NCBI GenBank assembly: GCA_027923505.1
Contig: BROI01000002.1
Span: 992,001-1,056,000 of the forward strand
Length of the DNA: 64,000 bases
Direction of reading: 5' to 3'
From: Mayamaea pseudoterrestris
Lineage: Eukaryota > Bacillariophyta > Bacillariophyceae > Sellaphorales > Sellaphoraceae
The position numbers and the translations under genes are program-made. Below, in pieces: positions 21,706 through 31,185 of the stretch (its first letter is position 1; each line of letters opens with the position of its first letter). The notes under the pieces are model-generated. The model made no database searches. It had not been told where the DNA came from and saw only the letters and a program-made list of their open reading frames with translations.

Positions 21706-21908
21706 GCTGCGAAAGCTAGCGTCGCCAAAGTCGTTCTCGACTGTGCAGCAGCAGTGAGCAGTGAGCAGCAAGCAGCAGTAGCTTTGATGATGGATACAGT
21801 ATATGATGGAGGACGATAACAAAGTCGATACTACACGCCGGGATCAATGACAATCAATCTATTCGTTTAGGTAGATTCGGATTGTCGTTGTTGCAAGTCG
21901 ATTGGTCC
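21706..21908. promoter_or_regulatory. Short bidirectional promoter
   Basis: Only about 200 bp separate the start codons of the OSCA channel gene (minus) and the lysine-methyltransferase-like gene (plus), so both promoters must share it. It includes AGCAGCAGTGAGCAGTGAGCAGCAAGCAG-type short repeats near 21745-21780. No defined element is recognised. Confidence 0.4.
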
Positions 21909-23116
21909 ATGGCATCCATGTCGAAGAAGATCGAAGTCGTGTCGATGGAAGCTGGCGATACGGACATGGATTTCATTCACGCTTTAAACCCGGTAAGACA
22001 GCATGCCGATTGATGAAGAAGGCGACGAATGTGATGAGAGTGAGTGACGGCCATTGTGATTTCCACTTGACATAGCTGACGACACAAAGCACCTTCATAT
22101 CAGCTCTCCTCAGCTTGCTTCAAGTAGATAGCATGATTATAGACGATCACGAGGAAGAGGAGCGAGAGCTTGCCGACGCCAATGGCGTTCGAGCTCGCTT
22201 TGTGACGGAACAATTTACATATTTTGATCCAAACCCATGGTCCATTTCAATAAGCAAGGCCGCCACTGCAACTGGCGGAATGCTCGTATCAGAAGATCAC
22301 GACTTGACGGGAGTCATGCTTTGGCCAGCCTCGCATCTCATGTGCCAACTTTTAGTGCAGAATGATGTCATAAGACGAGACGCTGCAGACGAAAATCACA
22401 ATGCGCATCATGATTCGTCTGACACAAAGTATTACGTCTTGGAGCTAGGTTCTGGATGCGGCCTCGTTAGTTTGGTTGGAATATTGAAAAGTCGCATGGT
22501 CGACGTTTGGATGGCGACGGACGTCGATGCAAATGCATTAGAGCTATGTCGGAAGAACTTTGCCGCGCATGGATTCACGGAGAACGATGGGCAAGCTAGA
22601 ATCAGATCATTGGCATGGGGTGATGAGCGGCATATCCAAAATATACGCCAAGAGATGGAAGCCTTCATTGGTGGTGGTGATACTTGCAATGGTTTTGATG
22701 CAATCGTTGGAGCCGATATTGTCTACCCAGACACCAATGATGAAACGCTCGGAGCTTTATTTCAAACCGTCGACGCGCTACTGACACCAAAAGGAACCTT
22801 TTACCTTGCCTTTGCAACAAGGGATGGAGCCAAGACACCCTCTAGACTGGTTTACGCGGCGCGCCATGCAGGATATAGCATCGATCGGCTACCTGCGCTT
22901 TCTCCCGAAATTGCAAACAAGCTTCCACCGTTGCTGGATAGCAAATTGCTGATTTTGCGAAAAATTAACAAGATTAGCGAGCTTGATGCAAGCAACTTGG
23001 GTTCTGAAAGCTGCGCCATCTTTCCCGGCTTGTGGGACGCTGTCGAGCGACTGGAGAATCCATCCAGCGACGAGGAGTGGCAAGCACCGCCATTATATGA
23101 ATCGGATGAGGAATGA
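21909..23116 (+). CDS. Methyltransferase_16-family protein (lysine) methyltransferase
   Basis: Two exons, 21909..21992 and 22076..23116 (83-nt intron GTAAGA...GACATAG), 374 residues. The 28-codon first exon keeps frame only with the acceptor at 22075. The core is a seven-beta-strand methyltransferase of the METTL21/FAM86 group. Seen are GVMLWPASHLMCQLL (the usual W-PA/AS-LA motif), SAM motif I VLELGSGCGLVSLVGI, motif post-I ATDVDANALELCRKNF, and AIVGADIVYPDTN with the family's (D/E)xxY motif. These enzymes methylate specific lysines in chaperones and translation factors. Which protein is modified here cannot be told. An acidic tail (SSDEEWQAPPLYESDEE) ends it. Confidence 0.82.
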
Positions 23117-23223
23117 CACCAACGCTAAACAGGGTGAATTTATACTCTAGCAATTATTAATATTGTATTCTTTCTTTGTACGCTAGCCAAAAAGCAAAAG
23201 CAGATAGTTCGGCATTTGATAGC

Positions 23224-24024
23224 TCAGCTTGAAGGAGACGAAGCAATGCCCACTGATGGCTCGGTCACTCTCAAAAAATGGCTCTTTGGTGCAAGTGTAT
23301 CAAGTCGACCCTCCAAGTGCTGAATCCATGCAGGCCAATGATTCTGGCGCGCATAAAACAATGGCGTGTGTCCACGCCGGTCCTTAATGTACAGTAAGTC
23401 AGGACAAACGTTAATTATCAGATCAACCAGCGCAAAGTTTGGAACGGTCGACCAGCAAGCGTCATGCAGCGGGGTCCGTCCGTAATCATCGCAGATTGCG
23501 GGAGATAGCTTGGCCTCGTAGAGTAGAAATTGAACCACATCGACAAGTTCCTTCCGTGCGGCCAAGTGTAAAAGGCTTTCGCCGAAACGGTTACTGCATT
23601 TCAAAGTTCGCCTCTCCTTGTGGTACTGACGGAGCAATGGAACGTTGCTAGTACGAACTGCGTCAATCATATCCAATGTGTAAGCATCAATGTCCTCCTC
23701 CGTCGGATGTGCAAAAAAGTTTTCAAGATCCTGAAATTGACAGACTTTGACGTGTATGCCTCGATGTTGGCGAAGCTTGTCGACGAGGAATTCATGCGGA
23801 TGCTGGCTTGATGGTATCTGCGAGCGCATGTCCTTCTCGACAGACGCAATAACGCGAGCATTATGGTTCGTTTCTGTCCGAGCCATGGTTTGTCGGGTTT
23901 GTAAGTGTTGCAACGAGGATGATCGACGTTTCAGACTCTTGGCCGACATGAGCAGGTCTTTGGTTTGGGACAGTCCGAGAATGTGACTGTCCTGCGTGAA
24001 AGCAAACGGTGTTTTGCTGTACAT
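23224..24024 (-). CDS. Small ankyrin-repeat protein
   Basis: 266 residues from ATG 24024 (MYSKTPFAF; the frame extends nine codons upstream only with a GTG). The N-terminal 130 residues are basic and Ser-rich without known motifs. Then come SNVPLLRQYHKERRTLKCSN, FGESLLHLAARKELVDVVQF, YGRTPLHDACWSTVPNFALV and RGHTPLFYARQNHWPAWIQH, four ankyrin units with clear TPLH or SLLH signatures. The layout (disordered head, 3-4 ankyrin repeats at the C-terminus) is typical of a large diatom family of unknown function. It converges on the methyltransferase gene about 107 nt away. Confidence 0.75.
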   Translation of the reverse strand: MYSKTPFAFTQDSHILGLSQTKDLLMSAKSLKRRSSSLQHLQTRQTMARTETNHNARVIASVEKDMRSQIPSSQHPHEFLVDKLRQHRGIHVKVCQFQDLENFFAHPTEEDIDAYTLDMIDAVRTSNVPLLRQYHKERRTLKCSNRFGESLLHLAARKELVDVVQFLLYEAKLSPAICDDYGRTPLHDACWSTVPNFALVDLIINVCPDLLYIKDRRGHTPLFYARQNHWPAWIQHLEGRLDTLAPKSHFLRVTEPSVGIASSPSS

Positions 24025-24699
24025 GCTGGGCAAGTATTTGGAGCGAAACACTCCGAAAAGGTAGTAGGCGTTGCGGAATCAAGTTTATGCTGCAATGTTG
24101 GCCTGCATCTCGATAAAGAACGCGTGCGATCGTCGACCTTGTCCTCCTTGCCCTTCCAACCATCGGCGTTCTTTCCTCCTTCTGTGCACCACGTTGGCAT
24201 GTTGCAGTGTCAAGGGAAACCACTCAATTACTGCCCCTGCCGGGAGGCAATACAATAAGAAGCTTTTTAAACATCATCAATTCTGACACGACTACGTGGC
24301 AATGACCATGAGTCAAAACCAGAAAAACAACAATGAGTCATGTGTCGTCATCGATGAAGTGAACGTCACAGGCTGAATTCGGAGTAAAATGCAGGTCGAA
24401 AGCATGAATAAGACGACGTTAGTGCATACCGCAATGCTCGACCATGGCATTTACTTTTCTTGACATTGACAATAGGCTAAAAGGTTTAAAGTGGTATTCT
24501 AGCAGTTTGACGGAATGCTATGAGCTCACTTTCGACAGTAGTTTTCAGTGCCGACGAAAGTACTTCTCAGTTCATAGTGACGTCATAAAAGATATCGGAG
24601 AGCGACAGCCGTCGATCTTGACCATGGCGAAAAGAAAAGGTTTATCGAACGCGCATACTTTTAGGAGGAAAACGCAAAAAGTCGTCGAAACCAAGCACC
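24025..24699. other. Intergenic between divergent genes
   Basis: About 675 bp upstream of both the ankyrin gene (minus) and the nardilysin-like gene (plus). An 89-codon frame at 24444-24713 overlaps the protease start and would at most be an upstream ORF. No repeat or RNA gene was recognised. Confidence 0.35.
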
Positions 24700-27600
24700 A
24701 TGCCGCCGACTGAAAGTCGTCCTGAAAAAGATGCTGGTGTTATAGTAGGACCCACATTGACGCCATCCGAATTGGATAAAAAGCTTTACCGATTAATTTT
24801 GCTACCGAATGGATTAAAATGTCTCTTGATCGAGGATGTCTTGGCGACGGCGCCAATAATTGGTAATGAGAGCGATGACGAGAGCACAGACGACAGTGAT
24901 GTAGAAGACGAAAGGAAGGATGATCATCATGGCGATGATGACGACGACGACTTTGACGATGTCGATTCGAACGACGAACCCGAGCTTCGCGACGCAGCAG
25001 TCTGCATCGTTGTTGGCGTCGGCAGCATGTACGATCCACCGGAATGTCAAGGTTTGGCCCATTTTCTGGAACATTTGTTGTTCATGTACGTATTGTGGAC
25101 AGAGAAGATATCTTTTCGGCGAGCACACAGTCGATGATAATGGATAATGGCTCACTTTTTCCCTTGCTTCCGACCTGCACTACTGTTTCCACACACAGGG
25201 GATCATCAAAATACCCCAAGGAGAATGATTATGACTCGTTTGTCACCAAGCGCGGGGGATCGGCCAACGCCTGGACCGAGTGGGAGCATACGTCGTATAG
25301 CCTGGAAATTCCTCAAGACTCGCTTTGGGGCGCCTTGGACCGACTGGCCCAATTTTTCATCGACCCGCTTATGCTTCCTTCTGCCGTTGATCGAGAGCTG
25401 AATGCGATTGAGTCTGAATTCATGCTGCACAAGAATTCCGACTCAGTGAGGCGGCAGGCCCTACTTAGCGCAACATGTCGCGAAAACCATCCGATTGCCA
25501 AGTTTGCCTGGGGCAACAAGCGAAGCTTGCGCGATATTCCAGCGCAGCTTGGTGTCGATCCGCTTGAGCGACTATGGGATTTCTACAAGAGTTACTACTT
25601 TGCGGCCAATATGCGGTTGGTATTGTGCTCGGCGTACTCATTGGACGTTATGCAGCGCAAAGTACTTGAGCTGTTTCAAAACGTTCCGGCGCTGCCGCGT
25701 AGTTTTAATGGCAATTTACTACCAATATCTGTAGATCCAGACTCGATTTCATCATGGGACACATCGTCTTACAACAGTCCTATGGCTGACGCTGGGTCAC
25801 CGCTCGAACAACCAAGAATATACCGCATCGTGCCCGTCAAGGATCGACACGCTTTGTCCATCACTTGGAGCTTGCCTCCAATATTTGCCGACTGGAGATG
25901 CAAACCGTATGATTTCTTGGCACACTTGCTGGGACACGAAGCTAGTGGGTCTTTGCTGGCCTACATGAAGTCAAAGTCATGGGCAACGGACTGCATGGCT
26001 GGTGTGGGAGAGGATGGGTGTGAACGAGCGAGCAGTCATGCATTGTTCACGATCAGCTTAACGTTGTCGGAGCAAGGGGTTATGGGATGGAAGTCCATCG
26101 TCGATGCTACTTATCAGTATATTGGTATGCTAAGAAAGCAGAGTATGGAGGGATGGCCGCCGTGGATGTTTGACGAGCTTCAACGAATGCATGAACTGTC
26201 CTACAGGTACGAAGACGAACAGTCGCCCGACGAATTGGTGGAAGGCATTGCCGACGACTTTTCGCCGCATGCCGACATGCCGCCGGAGCGACTATTAGAT
26301 GGAAGCTCCCTGATGTTTGACTTTGATGCAGTAGCAATACAGAAACTGCTCGACGAATACTTGGTTCCAGGCAAGGCTAGAATTGATTTGTCATCCAGCA
26401 CCTTTGGTCAATCAGCAGACTATTCAGATAACACCGCGATGGAAGGCATTGAGACGAAACTTTGCCATCTGCGTCTTCATGTCGAAGAAGAAAATTTTAA
26501 TCATGAGCTTGCTGGTAAACCAAACGTTGAACCAATGTTTGGGACCACCTTTTGGTGCAGCGAGATTCCTGAACATTACATCGAACACTGGTCCAAGCTT
26601 GCTGAGCCGCAGGCACCTACGATTGCAATTCACTTGCCTCCACGCAATCCTTTTATTCCAACCAAATTCGAGTTGAAACCTTTACCCGATCACGATTCAC
26701 GACATCCTCTAATCAACTGCTCACTTAAAGTTTCCGTGCGTGTTGGTAAGAAAGTCCAATGGTTGCCAGCCACGCCGATTCAGTACGATAGCAAAAATAA
26801 CTTGTTGCTACTTTCATACGAAGGTGACAATGAGCAATGGCATGCGATTGATAAAGCTGCATCCGACGCTAAGTTCACTTCATTGCGAGCAGGCGATGAA
26901 GGAACTTTGGACAAGAAGCGGATCAAATTCAGAGTTTTGTCCGTATCGCACTCGGGCAGCGCACCTCGATTGTTTGGCGATGGGACGGATTTTGACGTTG
27001 AGGACGGAACGGCGTTTCCGCCCATCCCTCCAGCTCTTGCTGCCAATCGTCTTCCACAGGAGATTTCTAATACAAATGTGCTCAAAATGTGGTTTATGCA
27101 GGATCGCCATTTTCACAGACCGACTGCCGACTTTCGGGCACAAATCGTTTGCGCCCAGGCGCACTTGACGTCAATACACCGAGCAGCTGCCGATTTGCTC
27201 ATGGAACTTGTCGTCGATGCTCTGACAGAACCTGCCTACCTCGCCAGCCTCTGCGACTTGACTTACTCCATTGAAGCGACTAATATCGGGTTTTCCGTGT
27301 CCGCTAGTGGGTATGACGACAACATAATGAGCTTGGTCATAAAGGTGTTGGATACTTTATTTAGCTTCCGCAAGACAAAGGGTATTCTACCGAGCGACAT
27401 AAATGAGAAACGGTTCGGAGCATGCATTGAGCTACTGGAGCGAAAGTACAAAAACGCAGGAATGAACGCGTCAAGTCTCTGCAGCAATATACGCTTACAG
27501 TGTATTTGTCCGTCGTACTGGTCCGCAAATGAAAAGTTAAAAGCCCTGTCGTCGCTAAAGACGGTCAATAATTTCATGCAGACAGCAAATACCCTTTTAA

Positions 27601-28448
27601 GCGACTTTGCAATTGAAGCCCTATACCATGGCAATATTGACAAGACAGATGCCGTTAATGCGAAAAATATGATTCTTCAGCTCGTCGGCACCGGTATGAA
27701 AGGGCTCGCAAGGAAGAGTTATCCGTCACAATCCGTTCTCAAGATCCCTAGGTCTACAGCGCCGACGATTGTGCGAGTACCCTCAGTTGATCCAGCCGAA
27801 CCCAACACGGCTGTCGAACTGTACATTCAAGTCGCCAAGGACAATCTTCGCGAGCGCGTTCTGCTGGACTTGCTCGTGCATATACTCGAAGAGCCGCTTT
27901 ACGACCAGCTCCGCACTAAAGAGCAGATGGGATATGACGTTTCTTGTGATACCCGATGGTCGTATGGTATCATGGGCATTGTATTTCATATTGTGACGAA
28001 TGTGATGAGCGCCGAAGCAACACTCGACAGAGTGTTGAAGTTTTTGCATGACCAGCGGAAGGAACTTGAGACTCTAAAGGATTTTGGCGAGTACGTTAAT
28101 GGCTTGGCAAGGCAAAAATTGACAAGTTTCAACTCGTTGACGGATGCGACGAATCATTATTGGTCTGAGATCCGTGACGGATCCTTTCAGTGGCAATCTT
28201 GGAGAGATGAGGCAATTTGCTTGCAAGGAATTTCCAAAGACGAGTTGTTGCAGACGTTTGATAAAATTTTTGCTCTTAATAACATGGTTGCAGTGCAAGT
28301 GATTGGCCATGGAGAGGGTGAGGTGTCTTTGCAGAGGCCGAACGTGGATGGTCCCAATGTGCGAGACTTTCTGGATGCGCAGATTGCGGTGCTTCGCGGT
28401 CGTTGCAAGAATCAAACGTGGGGTCGCATTAACTCTAAACTTTTCTAA
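24700..28448 (+). CDS. Nardilysin/insulysin-like M16 metalloprotease
   Basis: Two exons, 24700..25085 and 25199..28448 (113-nt intron GTACGT...CACACAG inside a Met codon), 1211 residues. Exon 1 ends within the inverted zinc motif region GLAHFLEHLLFM: His121-x-x-Glu124-His125. Exon 2 continues GSSKYPKENDYDSFVTKRGG and provides the third ligand Glu202 (NAIESEFML), 76 residues after His125 as in the HxxEHx76E rule. An acidic run (about residues 47-93, with stretches such as DDDDDDFDDVDSNDEPE) precedes the zinc motif exactly where nardilysin, but not insulysin, has its acidic insertion. So nardilysin-like is the better name. The later half-domains are intact, with the late DQLRTKEQMGYDVSC motif typical of IDE/NRD. 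Such enzymes cleave short peptides within a closed chamber; the likely location is cytosolic. Confidence 0.9.
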
Positions 28449-28472
28449 TCAAACGTCCGACCCCTCATGCAT

Positions 28473-30493
28473 TTAAGCACTGTTAATGTTTAGCGAGAGC
28501 ATTTGTTTGAGTTTCTCAATGGCCAAGCGCGACGCTGTTTTCGCTCCGACCATTACGAGAGGCACTCCATTGCCTGGCCTAGAGCTTGCGCCGACAGCTA
28601 TTACATTCGGAGTCCGTAAAAAGTTTGGGCCTGGTCTGCGGAGGCTAAGCTGACCAAACCCGTGGCTGAGACCAAACGGCGTGCCTGCAGCAAGGTTGTA
28701 CAAATCAGCATACGTAGCAGGAGTATCAACCACTTCATCTAAAATGTGCGTTTCGAGGTCAGGCAAGGAAACTGTGGCAGCGAGTCTTTGCAACACCGCG
28801 CTTCTAATTGTTTGAATGACGCCCGGATCCATCTGTCGTTTATAGCTTTCAATCGTCTCACCCCTAGAAAGATTTCGACTTTCGGGCAGGCGCTTTAGCG
28901 TTTTGGTTGGAACCAAGATCATGAGCGAGTCACAACCCTGATGATGAAGCAACACGAGATAGCGTGAGTTTTCGACAAGATGAAGGACATGCCAACAGCT
29001 AGTCGGCGATAGATTAATGAACTTGCCTTTGGAGCGGCCGTTGCGTCCGTGCAAGTGGCACGATGTACGTAGAAATTAAAGGGCGCGTCGCCAGTAAAAT
29101 TTGCATACTTGTCACGAAGTGCACTCCAGCTCTCCCGAGACTCGTCCGAACTGCCAGCAGCGAGAAAGACGTTATGAGTGCTAAGCTCATGGAGCTCCGT
29201 GTCTAGCGACCAATGAAAAGCGACTACACCCGAGCTGAACATTAAATCTCGTCCTCCCTCTTTTTCAACCCAGTCGAAGCGTGGTTTGTGATGAGTAGTC
29301 TTTTCATCATCTGTAACGAGACACTTTGCCGCGTAGGGGAGATCGGCATTGATAACAATCAAATCAGCCGGCATAAAGCGACTCTCAGCGCTAGAATCAG
29401 TAGTGCCACAAAGGCAAACTCCATCCGATGACACTTTTGTCACTGTTTGATTGCATTCAATCAGGACGCCCAACTTTCGTGCAAGCATTTCCAATGCATT
29501 TGTCACTGCTTGAAACCCGCCAATCGGCGCATAAACTCCACATTTTGAATTTGTGGGATGCAATTCAATTGCCGACAGCAATCCAAACACGGCTGGAGCC
29601 GACGAGCCAAAAACTCCTCCGAACGCCTGCTTGTCGTTTCGAAAGGGTTCCAAACCAACGTACAAGTCTTGAAAGGAGGCCACGGCCTTCATCTTATCCG
29701 ACTGAAAGAAGGAATCCAAAACGTCAGAGTGTGGCTTGAGTGGCCAAGCCTTTCCAAAATCCCTCAAAGATTCGCGTAGAAAGGCTGGAAAGCTACCAAG
29801 ATCTAGTCGATTTTCAATAAAGTTTGGCAATCCACAGTCTAGAAAGGCTTCGCATGCCTTCATGTACGCGTCCCAATGTTTCGACCCGTTGGTTTCAAAC
29901 GTATCCATTCTATCGCGAGATTGCTGTATCTCCGTTGCAAACCTATCGTCTGCTGCTTCTAGATAGCCAACTTGAATGCGACTGCCATCGTCAAAGACGC
30001 ACTGGTAGGCTGGCACGCATTGCTTCCAGTGCAGGCCACACGCTTGAGCTGTCGTGTTGCAGTCGGTGAACAGTTCCTCGTATATTTGTGGTAGCAGCAA
30101 CAAGCTTGGTCCATGTTCATGTCGAAAGGTCAACCTTTCGTCATTGCCAATGTCATCACTGTCGTCTCTTGTTTGATTCACAGTCAGTACCGACTTTGAT
30201 AGTGTCACATGGAAGGACCCACATCGTCCGCCGATGCGCTCGTTGCGTTCCAAAATGGTAACTTGCACGGCGCCGGCCAAACTAGCCTTGATGCGTGAGG
30301 CAATGGCAAGGCCGCCAATACCGCCTCCGACAATGACGACTTGCTTTTGAATCATATTGCTTGGGTCTCGTTGTGTCGTCGGCATGTCTTGTTGTATTGG
30401 AGTAGGAGGAAGCTGCGGCGGAGAAAAGGCCGTGGCTGAAATGGCAATGATGGCGAGTACATTGTACCAACAGCAGCACTTTCGTCTCTTCAT
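28473..30493 (-). CDS. CrtI-type carotenoid desaturase/isomerase-like FAD enzyme, plastid-targeted
   Basis: Two exons, 30493..29027 and 28937..28473, 643 residues, joined by an 89-nt intron that begins GCAAGT and ends CAG (a GC-AG intron; the junction gives TAAPK-GCDSLMILVP, matching the family). The N-terminus is a hydrophobic signal peptide (YNVLAIIAISATAFSPPQLP) with ATAF-SPP, resembling the ASAFAP cleavage motif of heterokont plastid preproteins. FAD binding is shown by VVIVGGGIGGLAIASRI and ERNERIGGRC. FRHEHGPSLLLLPQIYEELF is the CrtI-family substrate-side motif, and NVIAVGASSRPGNGVPLVMVGAKTAS is the CrtI C-terminal FAD motif. The family includes phytoene desaturases, carotenoid isomerases and oxygenases; the exact reaction is not decidable. 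It ends tail-to-tail with the nardilysin gene, only 24 nt apart. Confidence 0.85.
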
Positions 30494-31185
30494 ATCTCTT
30501 GTCTGCTGATAAAATGTGGGGTAGAGTACAGTATGTAATAGTATATCGAAGAAAGTACTTTGACAGTGAGTCGGTCAATTGGCAAGTCGAGTACTGGTAG
30601 GAGTCTCGGTGACTCGGCTTTCGGTGTCAGCGGCTAATTCTTTTTCACGTCGCCTACCGTAGAATTGTGAGACCTTCCTTGCTTGGCTGCGATGCTGTAT
30701 GTCACTTCTTGCCCCAGGATCTGCAAGACGACAATGGACAAAGTAATCATGATGGATCGCGGATCATCCATTACGCCATCAGGCAATAATACGAAACGAG
30801 TGCTAGTGTCAGTCACGTCATCAGGCAATAATACGAAACGAGTGCCAGTGTCAATTACGTCATTAGGCAATAATACGAAACGAGTGCCAGTGTCAATTAC
30901 GTCATCAGGCAATAATACGAAACGAGTGCCAGTGACAATTACGTCATCAGGCAATAATACAAAACGAGTGCCAGTGACAATTACGTCACAAGAGGCAATA
31001 ATGAAACTTCCGGTAGTGCCAGTGTCAAACACGTCATAAGGCAATAATACGATAATCAGTCGCAGCGGTACTTACAGCGACTCGCTTCCCGCGACAAATT
31101 TTCTTGGCCATGGAGAACCACAAAGTCGACTGCAGGCGGATACTACTTCCATCGTGAGCAACATAGAAATACTAAATTTGGAAAT
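30494..31185. other. Intergenic between divergent genes, holding minisatellite cluster A
   Basis: About 690 bp between the CrtI-like gene (minus) and TELO2 (plus). It contains TACCGTAG (30655-30662) and the 42-nt tandem repeat described separately. Frames on both strands are open through the repeat because 42 is a multiple of three; I do not regard them as genes. Confidence 0.5.
30782..31050 (+). repeat. 42-nt minisatellite, cluster A
   Basis: Five units with exact 42-nt spacing start with GGCAATAAT at 30782, 30824, 30866, 30908 and 30950. A decayed unit starts at 30994 and a partial one at 31040. The core is GAAACGAGTGCCAGTG, and the units end in ACGTCA. Units differ from one another by only a few bases. 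The same family recurs at 41.0 kb and 52.5 kb in the same orientation. Confidence 0.95.

Noticed and set aside
24444-24713. 89-codon plus-strand frame before the nardilysin gene
   Set aside because: It overlaps the protease start codon in another frame, has no recognisable features, and is at best an upstream ORF.
30782-31050. Regular repeats resembling a CRISPR array
   Set aside because: The units are contiguous 42-mers without unique spacers, and the genome is eukaryotic. They are a minisatellite.
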